This document shows, one piece after another, positions 51,932-63,270 of a stretch of DNA of 64,000 bases; within the stretch, counting starts at the first letter, position 1, and every line of letters starts with the position of its first letter. This stretch comes from Streptomyces sp. TSRI0107 (GTDB taxonomy: Bacteria > Actinomycetota > Actinomycetes > Streptomycetales > Streptomycetaceae), in NCBI RefSeq assembly GCF_001905845.1, contig NZ_LIVZ01000007.1:62001-126000 (forward strand), read 5' to 3'. The translations under genes and the position numbers were made by a program. The notes under the pieces were generated by a model. It saw only the letters and a program-made list of their open reading frames with translations. It was not told the origin of the DNA and searched no databases.

Positions 51932-53140
51932 TTACAGCCCCGCGGCGGCGCGCAGCGCGTCCACGCGGTCCGTGCGCTCCCAGGTGAACTCGGGGAGCTC
52001 ACGGCCGAAGTGGCCGTACGCCGCGGTCTGGGCGTAGATCGGGCGGAGCAGGTCGAGGTCGCGGATGATCGCGGCCGGGCGGAGGTCGAAGACCTCGTCG
52101 ATGGCCTTCTCGATCTTCTCCGGCTCGATCTTGTGGGTGCCGAAGGTCTCGACGAAGAGGCCGACCGGCTCGGCCTTGCCGATGGCGTAGGCGACCTGGA
52201 CCTCGCAGCGGCCGGCCAGGCCCGCGGCGACCACGTTCTTGGCGACCCAGCGCATGGCGTAGGCGGCCGAGCGGTCGACCTTGGACGGGTCCTTGCCGGA
52301 GAAGGCACCGCCGCCGTGGCGGGCCATGCCGCCGTAGGTGTCGATGATGATCTTGCGGCCGGTGAGGCCGGCGTCGCCCATCGGGCCGCCGATCTCGAAG
52401 CGGCCGGTCGGGTTGACCAGCAGGCGGTAGCCCTCGGTGTCCAGCTTGATGCCCTCGTCGAGCAGCGCCTTCAGCTCGGGCTCGACGACGAACTCGCGGA
52501 TGTCGGGAGCGAGCAGCGAGTCCAGGTCGATGTCGCTGGCGTGCTGCGAGGAGACCACGACGGTGTCCAGGCGGACCGCCTTGTCGCCGTCGTACTCGAT
52601 GGTGACCTGGGTCTTGCCGTCGGGGCGCAGGTAGGGGATCGTGCCGTTCTTGCGCACGTCGGACAGGCGCTTGGACAGGCGGTGCGCGAGGAAGATCGGC
52701 AGCGGCATCAGCGTCGGCGTCTCGTCCGTCGCGTAGCCGAACATCAGGCCCTGGTCGCCGGCGCCCTGCCGGTCCAGCTCGTCCTCGTCGCCCTCGACGC
52801 GGGTCTCGTAGGCGGTGTCCACGCCCTGCGCGATGTCCGGGGACTGCGAGCCGATCGACACCGACACGCCGCAGGAGGCGCCGTCGAAGCCCTTCTTCGA
52901 GGAGTCGTAGCCGATCTCCAGGATCTTGTCCCTGACGAGCTGCGGGATCGGCGCGTAGGCCTTGGTCGTGACCTCACCGGCCACGTGCACCAGGCCGGTC
53001 GTGATCAGGGTCTCGACGGCGACCCGGGACGTCGGGTCCTCGCGCAGCAGGGCGTCGAGAATGGTGTCGCTGATCTGGTCAGCGATCTTGTCGGGGTGAC
53101 CCTCGGTCACGGACTCCGAGGTGAACAGGCGACGGGACAC
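51932..53140 (-). CDS. metK: S-adenosylmethionine synthase
   Basis: 402 residues from GTG 53140 with AGGGAG upstream. It makes SAM from methionine and ATP. All three signature regions are present: GHPDKIADQISD (residues 14-25), GAGDQGLMFGYATDE (about 127-141) and GGGAFSGKDPSKVDRS (about 285-300). The 237-bp upstream region was examined for SAM riboswitches and none was recognised; it contains a TAAACT -10-like box (53222-53227) and a hairpin. Confidence 0.97.
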   Translation of the reverse strand: MSRRLFTSESVTEGHPDKIADQISDTILDALLREDPTSRVAVETLITTGLVHVAGEVTTKAYAPIPQLVRDKILEIGYDSSKKGFDGASCGVSVSIGSQSPDIAQGVDTAYETRVEGDEDELDRQGAGDQGLMFGYATDETPTLMPLPIFLAHRLSKRLSDVRKNGTIPYLRPDGKTQVTIEYDGDKAVRLDTVVVSSQHASDIDLDSLLAPDIREFVVEPELKALLDEGIKLDTEGYRLLVNPTGRFEIGGPMGDAGLTGRKIIIDTYGGMARHGGGAFSGKDPSKVDRSAAYAMRWVAKNVVAAGLAGRCEVQVAYAIGKAEPVGLFVETFGTHKIEPEKIEKAIDEVFDLRPAAIIRDLDLLRPIYAQTAAYGHFGRELPEFTWERTDRVDALRAAAGL

Positions 53141-53233
53141 AACGCTCCCTGGGGTTGCAGCGGCTGCTGGCTGATCATTGGTGGACGGGACGGGGCTGCT
53201 GCCCGGCGGTCGTCCTGGAACAGTTTATCGGTC

Positions 53234-53275
53234 GCGCTCCGCCGCGGGGCCACCCGTCTCGCCTCTCGGGAGCGC
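53234..53275 (-). repeat. Hairpin between coaBC and metK
   Basis: GCGCTCC / GGAGCGC arms (7 bp) around a GC-rich interior that can pair further. It could terminate coaBC transcripts; a possible metK -10 box lies just downstream. Confidence 0.5.
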
Positions 53276-53377
53276 TGTGACCTGCGGCACGGGCATTCTG
53301 CCCAGGTTCTGCGGCATTGGCCAGGGGCGCCACGCCTGGATCGGGCGCGCGGGGGACGGCGTGGCGCGCGGAGCCGG

Positions 53378-54580
53378 TCAGCGCAGGCGGCCGGCGACGA
53401 GGTCCCACACGGTGTCGGCGAGCGCCTCCTTGGGGCCGTGCGGGACGGGCGTCTCGCCGCCGTCGGCGGCCAGCACCACGGCCTCGTTCTCCTCGGCGCC
53501 GAAGGTCTTGCGCTCCCCCACCTCGTTGACCACGAGCAGGTCGCAGCCCTTGCGCTCGAGCTTTCGGCGGCCGTTGGCCAGGACGTCGTCGGTCTCGGCG
53601 GCGAAGCCGACGATCACCTGACCGGGGCGCGCCCGGTCGGCGGAGATCTCGGCGAGGATGTCGGGGTTGCGGACCAGCACGATCGGGTCCGGGTCCTGCC
53701 CGTCCTTCTTCTTGATCTTGCCGGTCGCGTAGGTCTCCGGGCGGAAGTCGGCGACGGCGGCGGCCATGACGACCGCGTCCGCGTCGGCGGCCGCCTTCAG
53801 CACCGCCTCCCGCAGCTGGACGGCGGTGCCGACCCGGACCACGTCCACACCGGCCGGGTCCGGCAGCTCGGCGTTGGCGGCGACCAGGGTGACGCGGGCG
53901 CCGCGCGCCGCTGCCGTACGGGCGAGGGCGTAGCCCTGCTTGCCGGAGGAGCGGTTGCCGAGGAAGCGGACCGGGTCCAGCGGCTCGCGGGTGCCGCCGG
54001 CGCTGACGACGACGTGCCGGCCGGCGAGGTCGGGCTCCCGTACGCCCCGGGCGAGGACGCGGCGGCAGACCTCGAAGATCTCGGCGGGCTCGGGGAGCCG
54101 GCCCTTGCCGGTGTCTACGCCGGTGAGGCGGCCGACGGCGGGTTCGATGACGACGGCGCCGCGCCGGCGCAGCGTCGCCACGTTCTCCTGGGTGGCCGGG
54201 TGCTCCCACATCTCGGTGTGCATCGCGGGGGCGAAGACGACCGGGCAGCGGGCGGTGAGCAGGGTGTTGGTCAGCAGGTCGTCGGCGAGGCCGTGGGCGG
54301 CCTTGGCGAGCATGTCGGCCGTGGCGGGGGCGACGACGACCAGGTCGGCCTGCTGGCCGATGCGCACGTGCGGCACCTCGTGCACGGCGTCCCAGACCTC
54401 GGTGGAGACGGGATTGCCGGACAGGGCCGACCACGTGGCGGCACCCACGAAGTGCAGGGCTGAGGCGGTGGGGACGACCCGGACGTCGTGTCCGGACTCG
54501 GTCAGCCTGCGCAGCAGCTCACACGCCTTGTACGCGGCGATGCCGCCGCTGACCCCCAGAACGACCTTCGGCTTGTCCAC
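53378..54580 (-). CDS. coaBC: Bifunctional phosphopantothenoylcysteine decarboxylase / phosphopantothenate-cysteine ligase
   Basis: 400 residues from GTG 54580 (GGGGAGAG). The N-terminal flavoprotein CoaC half (1-190) has GVSGGIAAYK, the catalytic-His region and PAMHTEMWEHPATQ; the C-terminal CoaB half (190-400) has VVSAGGTREPLDPVRFLGNRSSGK and the KIKKKDG loop. It performs two consecutive steps of coenzyme A synthesis. Follows rpoZ on the same strand, after a terminator. Confidence 0.96.
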   Translation of the reverse strand: MDKPKVVLGVSGGIAAYKACELLRRLTESGHDVRVVPTASALHFVGAATWSALSGNPVSTEVWDAVHEVPHVRIGQQADLVVVAPATADMLAKAAHGLADDLLTNTLLTARCPVVFAPAMHTEMWEHPATQENVATLRRRGAVVIEPAVGRLTGVDTGKGRLPEPAEIFEVCRRVLARGVREPDLAGRHVVVSAGGTREPLDPVRFLGNRSSGKQGYALARTAAARGARVTLVAANAELPDPAGVDVVRVGTAVQLREAVLKAAADADAVVMAAAVADFRPETYATGKIKKKDGQDPDPIVLVRNPDILAEISADRARPGQVIVGFAAETDDVLANGRRKLERKGCDLLVVNEVGERKTFGAEENEAVVLAADGGETPVPHGPKEALADTVWDLVAGRLR

Positions 54581-54630
54581 CGTCGTCTCTCCCCGAACCT
54601 CGGAAACGTGCAACCACCCCCCATGAGACA

Positions 54631-54665
54631 CCACAGGCCCGGCAGACGTGCTGCCGGGCCTGTGG
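54631..54665 (-). terminator. Terminator after rpoZ
   Basis: A perfect 15-bp stem (outer arms CCACAGGCCC and GGGCCTGTGG) with a 5-nt ACGTG loop, 29 bp past the rpoZ stop. Confidence 0.9.
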
Positions 54666-54694
54666 AAAAGTCAGCCGTGAGCTGACCGTATGAC

Positions 54695-54967
54695 TTACTG
54701 GCCGGGGCCTTCGACGGCCTCGGAGGTCAGCAGCCCCGCGTTGATCTCGCGCAGTGCGATCGAGAGCGGCTTCTCGTGGACGTGGGTGTCGACGAGGGGA
54801 CCGACGTACTCGAGGAGACCCTCGCCGAGCTGCGAGTAGTACGCGTTGATCTGGCGGGCCCGCTTGGCCGCGTAGATCACGAGGCTGTACTTCGAGTCGG
54901 TGGCCTCGAGGAGCTCGTCGATCGGCGGGTTGATGATGCCCTCGGGCGCGGAGATGGAAGAGGACAC
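54695..54967 (-). CDS. rpoZ: RNA polymerase omega subunit
   Basis: 90 residues from GTG 54967. Small helical subunit that helps assemble RNA polymerase. NPPIDELLEATDSKYSLVIYAAKRARQINAYY is the conserved core (residues 13-44, quoted in part by its ends NPPIDELLEA and RARQINAYY). Standard gmk-rpoZ-coaBC-metK order. Confidence 0.95.
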   Translation of the reverse strand: MSSSISAPEGIINPPIDELLEATDSKYSLVIYAAKRARQINAYYSQLGEGLLEYVGPLVDTHVHEKPLSIALREINAGLLTSEAVEGPGQ

Positions 54968-55035
54968 GCTCTACCTTCCGATGGATGGGAAAGAATCAGT
55001 CGCGATGATCAGCCACTGCGGCATGGTCGTCACGA

Positions 55036-55593
55036 TCACACAACGTTCATCAAGGCTAGCAGCTCACGCGCCACGTCCTCGACGGAGGTGTTGACCAGCG
55101 TCTCGTCGAACTCGGGCTCGGCCGCGAGTTCGACCTTGGCCGCGTCCAGCCGGCGCTCGATGACCTCGGGCGGCTCGGTGCCCCGGCCGGTCAGCCTGCG
55201 CACCAGCTCCTCCCAGGAGGGCGGAGCCAGGAACACCAGCTGTGCCTCGGGCATCGACTCACGGACCTGCCGGGCGCCCTGGAGGTCGATCTCCAGGAGG
55301 ACGGGCTCACCCGCCTCCAGGCGCTCCAGGACGGCCGCACGCGGCGTGCCGTAGCGGTTGCCGGCGAACTCGGCCCACTCCAGCAGCTCGCCGTTGGCGA
55401 TCAGCTTGTCCATCTCGTCGTCGGTGACGAAGAAGTAGTGGACTCCGTGCTGCTCGCCCGGACGGGGCTTGCGGGTCGTCGCCGACACCGAGAGCCAGAC
55501 CTCGGGGTGTTCCTTGCGCATATGGGCGACGACCGTGCTCTTGCCGACCCCGGAGGGTCCGGAGAGCACGGTCAGCCGCGGACGTTCACTCAT
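55036..55593 (-). CDS. gmk: Guanylate kinase
   Basis: 185 residues. Phosphorylates GMP to GDP. P-loop SGPSGVGKST (residues 11-20), GMP-binding SATTRKPRPGE and YFFVTDDEM, lid region RRLTGRGTEPPEVIERRL. ATG 55593. 68 bp upstream of rpoZ. Confidence 0.96.
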   Translation of the reverse strand: MSERPRLTVLSGPSGVGKSTVVAHMRKEHPEVWLSVSATTRKPRPGEQHGVHYFFVTDDEMDKLIANGELLEWAEFAGNRYGTPRAAVLERLEAGEPVLLEIDLQGARQVRESMPEAQLVFLAPPSWEELVRRLTGRGTEPPEVIERRLDAAKVELAAEPEFDETLVNTSVEDVARELLALMNVV

Positions 55594-55651
55594 GCAGCGA
55601 TTATTCCAGCAATCCCGGAGTGCCCGGGACCACCCCCGGGCGGACCGGGGT

Positions 55652-55975
55652 TCAGGAGCCGGTGCTGCCGAACTCGCGCTCGAGCGAGGCGATCTGGTTG
55701 GAACCGAGACCACGCACGCGGCGGCTCTCGGAGATTCCGAGTCGCTCCATGATCTGCTTGGCGCGGACCTTGCCCACGCCCGGCAGGGACTCGAGGAGGG
55801 CGGAGACCTTCATCTTGCCGATGACGTCGTTCTCCTGGCCCTGCTTGATGACCTCGTGAAGGGAGGCGCCGGAGTGCTTGAGTCGATTCTTGACCTCGGC
55901 CCGCTCCCGGCGAGCCGCGGCGGCCTTTTCGAGCGCGGCTGCGCGCTGTTCGGGGGTAAGGGGCGGAAGAGCCAC
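55652..55975 (-). CDS. mihF: Actinobacterial integration host factor (sIHF/mIHF)
   Basis: 107 residues from GTG 55975, exactly the length of Streptomyces sIHF. A nucleoid-associated DNA-binding protein that affects chromosome condensation, sporulation and antibiotic production. A long N-terminal helix (LTPEQRAAALEKAAAARRER) is followed by the H2TH-like core LLESLPGVGKVRAKQIMERLGI that contacts DNA. It lies 58 bp upstream of gmk and 256 bp after pyrF. Confidence 0.95.
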   Translation of the reverse strand: MALPPLTPEQRAAALEKAAAARRERAEVKNRLKHSGASLHEVIKQGQENDVIGKMKVSALLESLPGVGKVRAKQIMERLGISESRRVRGLGSNQIASLEREFGSTGS

Positions 55976-56181
55976 GCCTACGTCACCTCGGATGTCGAAC
56001 TGTCGGATACGGACCGGTGAGGAACCTAGTCGCCCCACACCTGGGGAGCCACGAGCAACACGCTCGCCCGTTGACTCTCGTCGGAGACTAGCGGTCAAGT
56101 CCGCCGGAGTCAGCGAGAACAGAGGAAAAGTCCTGGTCAGCCTCAGTCAGGACCGGATATTTCAGACATACTGCCCTGGAT

Positions 56182-56203
56182 TTGAGGATGTATCCAGCCT
56201 CAA
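56182..56203 (-). repeat. Overlapping palindromes in the pyrF-mihF spacer
   Basis: CTGGAT-N10-ATCCAG and TTGAG...CTCAA overlap in this AT-richer patch just after pyrF. They may form the pyr operon terminator. The rest of the 256-bp spacer carries a TAGGTT -10-like box (56023-56028) that could start mihF transcription. Confidence 0.45.
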
Positions 56204-56231
56204 GCCGACCCCGGCGGACACGACGGGGACC

Positions 56232-57080
56232 TCAGACCGGCGCCACCGCGGTCCGGATCTCCTCCGCGAACCGCTCCGCGGCCGTCCGCAGCGCTCCGAC
56301 GTCGGGACCGTGCCGCAGCACACCCCGGCTGACGTTCGGGACGACGTTGCGCACCGCCGCTCCGAAGACCCGGGGAAGGTCGGCCGCGGTGGCCCCCTGG
56401 GCGCCGATGCCGGGGGCGAGCAGCGGACCGTTGATCGCCAGGTCGTACGAGGACAGGTCGCCCAGCGTGGCGCCGACGACCGCGCCGAAGGACCCCAGCG
56501 GCTCCTCCGCCGCGTTCTCCTCCGCGAGGTGGGCGAGCATCGTCGCGCCGACGTTCCGGCCGGCCGGGTCCTCGGTGCGCACGGCGTGCTGGACCTCGCC
56601 GCCCTCCGGGTTGGAGGTCAGCGCCAGCACGAACAGTCCGGCGCCGTTCTCCCGGGCCAGCTCGATCGCCGGCTTCAGGGAGCCGTAGCCGAGGTAGGGC
56701 GAGACGGTCAGCGCGTCGGAGAACAGCGGGGCGTCCTTGTGCAGGAACGACTCGGCGTACGCGGCCATGGTGGAGCCGATGTCGCCGCGCTTGGCGTCCA
56801 TGACGACCAGCGCGCCGGCCGCGCGGGCCTCCTCGACCGCCTTCTCCAGGACGGCGACGCCGCGCGAGCCGAAACGCTCGAAGAACGCGCTCTGCGGCTT
56901 GAGGACGGCGACCCGGTCGGCCATCGCCTCGACGACCGTGCGGCTGAACCGCTCCAGACCGGCCACGTCGTCGTTCAGGCCCCACTCGGCGAGCAGGGAG
57001 GCGTGCGGGTCGATGCCGACGCACAGCGGGCCGCGGTCGTCCATGGCGCGGCGCAGTCGCGCGCCGAAGGGCTCGGTCAT
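56232..57080 (-). CDS. pyrF: Orotidine-5'-phosphate decarboxylase (type 2)
   Basis: 282 residues. Final step to UMP. The catalytic Lys-Asp cluster is in VVMDAKRGDIGST (about 92-104), typical of the actinobacterial/mycobacterial type 2 enzymes; LCVGIDPHASLL near the start and GAQGA near the phosphate site are conserved. Its ATG overlaps the pyrD stop by 4 nt. Confidence 0.96.
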   Translation of the reverse strand: MTEPFGARLRRAMDDRGPLCVGIDPHASLLAEWGLNDDVAGLERFSRTVVEAMADRVAVLKPQSAFFERFGSRGVAVLEKAVEEARAAGALVVMDAKRGDIGSTMAAYAESFLHKDAPLFSDALTVSPYLGYGSLKPAIELARENGAGLFVLALTSNPEGGEVQHAVRTEDPAGRNVGATMLAHLAEENAAEEPLGSFGAVVGATLGDLSSYDLAINGPLLAPGIGAQGATAADLPRVFGAAVRNVVPNVSRGVLRHGPDVGALRTAAERFAEEIRTAVAPV

Positions 57081-58183
57081 GGAGTCTTCCTCACGTCGGC
57101 GCCGACCGCGTCGGCGAGGGTGGCGTAGGGGCTCTGGCGCAGGCGCGCGGCGAGGCCCTTGTGGATGGCGCGGGCCCAGAAGGGCCCCTCGTAGACGAAG
57201 GCGCTGTAGCCCTGGACCAGCGTGGCGCCGGCCAGGATGCGCTGCCAGGCGTCCTCGGCGTTCTCGACGCCGCCGACGCCCACCAGGGTGATCCGGTCCC
57301 CCACGCGCGCGTAGAGGCGGCGCAGCACCTCCAGGGAGCGGGCCTTGAGGGGCGCTCCGGACAGGCCGCCGGTCTCCTTGACCAGGGCGGGGCCAGACCG
57401 CAGGCCCAGGCCCTCGCGGGCGATGGTGGTGTTGGTCGCGATGATCCCGTCGAGGCCGAGTTCCACGGCCAGGTCGGCCACCGCGTCGACGTCCTCGTCG
57501 GCGAGGTCGGGGGCGATCTTCACCAGCAGCGGCACGCGCCGCGTGGTGACGGTCCGGTCGGCGGCGTCGCGGACGGCGGTGAGCAGCGGGCGCAGCGCCT
57601 CGGTGGCCTGGAGGTTGCGCAGCCCCGGCGTGTTCGGCGACGACACGTTCACGACCAGGTAGTCGGCGTGGGGTGACAGGCGCTCGGCGGACTTCACGTA
57701 GTCCAGGACGGCCTCCGCCTCCGGGACGACCTTGGTCTTGCCGATGTTCACGCCCACGACGGTCTTGAAGACGGGCGTACGGGAGGCCAGACGCGCGGCG
57801 ACGGCGAGCGAGCCCTCGTTGTTGAAGCCCATGCGGTTGATCAGCGCCCGGTCCGCGACCAGCCGGAACAGCCGCTTCCTGGGGTTGCCCGGCTGTGCCT
57901 CCCCGGTCACGGTGCCGATCTCGACGTGGTCGAAGCCGAGCATCGCCATGCCGTCGACGGCGATCGCGTTCTTGTCGAAGCCGGCGGCGAGCCCGAAGGG
58001 CCCGTGCATGCGCAGGCCGAACGCCTCCGTGCGCAGTTCCTTGTACCGGGGCGCGAGCACGGCCGCGACAAAGGTGCGCAGCACCGGGACGCGCACGGCC
58101 AGGCGGATCCAGCGGAAGGCCAGGTGGTGGGCCTGCTCCGGGTCCATCCGCTTGAAGACGAGGTTGAAGAAGATCTTGTACAT
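57077..58183 (-). CDS. pyrD: Dihydroorotate dehydrogenase, class 2 (quinone)
   Basis: 368 residues. An N-terminal amphipathic helical segment (residues 1-40) mediates membrane association and quinone access, the mark of class 2. FMN barrel motifs: AAGFDKNA, NRMGFNNEG, NVSSPNTPGLRNLQ with the catalytic Ser, and IATNTTIAREGL. ATG 58183. A strong hairpin separates it from carB. Confidence 0.96.
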   Translation of the reverse strand: MYKIFFNLVFKRMDPEQAHHLAFRWIRLAVRVPVLRTFVAAVLAPRYKELRTEAFGLRMHGPFGLAAGFDKNAIAVDGMAMLGFDHVEIGTVTGEAQPGNPRKRLFRLVADRALINRMGFNNEGSLAVAARLASRTPVFKTVVGVNIGKTKVVPEAEAVLDYVKSAERLSPHADYLVVNVSSPNTPGLRNLQATEALRPLLTAVRDAADRTVTTRRVPLLVKIAPDLADEDVDAVADLAVELGLDGIIATNTTIAREGLGLRSGPALVKETGGLSGAPLKARSLEVLRRLYARVGDRITLVGVGGVENAEDAWQRILAGATLVQGYSAFVYEGPFWARAIHKGLAARLRQSPYATLADAVGADVRKTP

Positions 58184-58222
58184 CGTGTCCTCATGACGAA
58201 GCTCGTGGGCGAGCCTCATGAA

Positions 58223-58252
58223 GAGGGGGACACCATTTCCGGTGTCCCCCTC
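58223..58252 (-). terminator. Intra-operon hairpin between carB and pyrD
   Basis: A perfect 12-bp stem GAGGGGGACACC / GGTGTCCCCCTC with a 6-nt loop in the 77-bp carB-pyrD spacer. It may attenuate transcription into pyrD-pyrF or protect the carAB part of the mRNA. Confidence 0.7.
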
Positions 58253-58260
58253 AAGGGCTG

Positions 58261-61561
<3,301 letters not shown>

Positions 61562-61569
<8 letters not shown>

Positions 61570-62704
61570 GCTGGCCCTCCATCAGGGAAACGAAGCGGTC
61601 GAACAGGTAGGCGGCGTCGTGCGGGCCGGCTGCCGCTTCGGGGTGGTACTGGACGCTGAAGGCCGGCTTGTCGAGAAGCTGGAGGCCCTCCACCACGTTG
61701 TCGTTGAGGCAGACGTGGGAGACCTCGGCGCGGCCGAAGGGGGTCTCGGAGATCTTGTCGAGCGGGGCGTCGACGGCGAAGCCGTGGTTGTGCGCGGTGA
61801 CCTCGACCTTGCCGGTCGTACGGTCCTGCACCGGCTGGTTGATGCCGCGGTGGCCGTACTTCAGCTTGTAGGTGCCGAAGCCGAGGGCGCGGCCCAGGAT
61901 CTGGTTGCCGAAGCAGATGCCGAACAGCGGGGTGCCGCGCTCCAGGACGGACTGCATCACGGAGACCGGGTGGTCGGCGGTGGCCGGGTCGCCCGGGCCG
62001 TTGGAGAAGAACACGCCGTCCGGGTTGACGGCGTACACGTCCTCGGCGGTCGCCGTGGCGGGCAGCACGTGCACCTCGATGCCGCGCTCGGCCATGCGGT
62101 GCGGGGTCATGCCCTTGATGCCGAGGTCGACGGCGGCGACGGTGAACTTCTTCTCGCCGATCGCGGGGACGACGTACGCCTCGGTGGTGGCGACCTCGGC
62201 GGAGAGGTCGGCCCCCTTCATCTCGGGCGCCTCCTGGACGCGGACCAGCAGCGCGGCGTCGTCCTGGATGGCGTCGCCGCTGAAGATGCCGACGCGCATG
62301 GCGCCGCGCTCGCGCAGGTGGCGGGTGAGGGCGCGGGTGTCGATGCCGCTGATGCCGACGACGCCCTGGGCGGCCAGCTCCTCGTCCAGCGAGCGCCGGG
62401 AGCGCCAGTTGGACGGCACGCGCGCGGGGTCGCGCACGACGTAGCCGGCGACCCAGATGCGCTCGGACTCGGGGTCCTCGTCGTTGACGCCGGTGTTGCC
62501 CACGTGCGGGGCGGTCATCACGACGACCTGGCGGTGGTAGGACGGGTCGGTCAGGGTCTCCTGGTAGCCGGTCATGCCGGTGGAGAAGACGGCCTCGCCG
62601 AAGGTCTCCCCCACGGCCCCGTAGGCACGGCCGCGGAAGACTCGGCCGTCCTCCAGGACGAGTACGGCGGGAACCTTGCTGGTTCCCCTGGTGGAGGTCG
62701 TCAT
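61562..62704 (-). CDS. carA: Carbamoyl-phosphate synthase, small (glutaminase) subunit
   Basis: 380 residues. N-terminal CPSase small-chain domain (10-140) and C-terminal class I glutamine amidotransferase: catalytic Cys in LFGICFGNQILG, His and Glu in QYHPEA near residue 353. It feeds ammonia to CarB. ATG 62704 overlaps the stop of the upstream membrane protein gene by 4 nt (ATGA). Confidence 0.97.
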
Positions 62705-63270
62705 CGTTCGGCGCCTTCCCTGGTGTTCGTTTCGGTCATGGAGTTGAGTACGTCGACCCACTCGTTGTGCTCGGCCGCTCGGTCCGAGCGGAAGCCGGAG
62801 TCGATCAGTTTTCCGCCGTGGGCCCAGGTCACGATGAGCAGTCCGCCCTCGGTGAGCACCTTTCCGGCGATGCCCTTGTCGAGCCGGGCCTCACGCAGGC
62901 TCGCGGCCGGGACGAAGAAGTCGGTCGCCCCGGGGCGTACGACCTCCAGTCCCGCGTCCGTCAGCGTGAGCTCGGCACGGCTGCGGGTGCCCAGGCCGTG
63001 TGCCACGATGCGGTCGAGCCACTGCCCGGCGGTGGTGGAGCCGTGGTAGCGGCCGCTCATCGTCAGTTTCGCCGGACCGGCGGCATCCGGCGCGGTGGGC
63101 AGCTCCGGCAGGTCCCCCTGGAGGGTGCCCCGCCATTTCCAGCCCTCGCGCATCAGCCAGTAGACGAGCGCGACGAAGAGGGCGAGACCGACGACCCAGC
63201 CGAGGCGGGCGGCCCAGTCGGTCACTTCCGCCGATTCCTTCTCGGCGGCCAGCAGGAGTACAGGTGTCAC
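62701..63270 (-). CDS. Membrane-anchored PH-like protein within the pyr operon
   Basis: 189 residues from GTG 63270. One transmembrane helix (about residues 22-42, LGWVVGLALFVALVYWLM) and a cytoplasmic beta-rich domain (75-180; RAELTLTDAGLEVVRPGATDF) of the PH_24-like type found in actinobacteria. Its start overlaps the pyrC stop and its own stop overlaps the carA start, each by 4 nt, so it is translated stoichiometrically with pyrimidine enzymes. No known role in the pathway; conserved at this place in Streptomyces as I recall. Confidence 0.85.
   Translation of the reverse strand: MTPVLLLAAEKESAEVTDWAARLGWVVGLALFVALVYWLMREGWKWRGTLQGDLPELPTAPDAAGPAKLTMSGRYHGSTTAGQWLDRIVAHGLGTRSRAELTLTDAGLEVVRPGATDFFVPAASLREARLDKGIAGKVLTEGGLLIVTWAHGGKLIDSGFRSDRAAEHNEWVDVLNSMTETNTREGAER

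Noticed and set aside
53141..53377. SAM riboswitch upstream of metK
   Set aside because: The leader has a GAGAGGCGAGACGGGTGGCC string that superficially recalls SAM-I, but the surrounding conserved blocks and helices of SAM-I/IV or SAH aptamers are absent.
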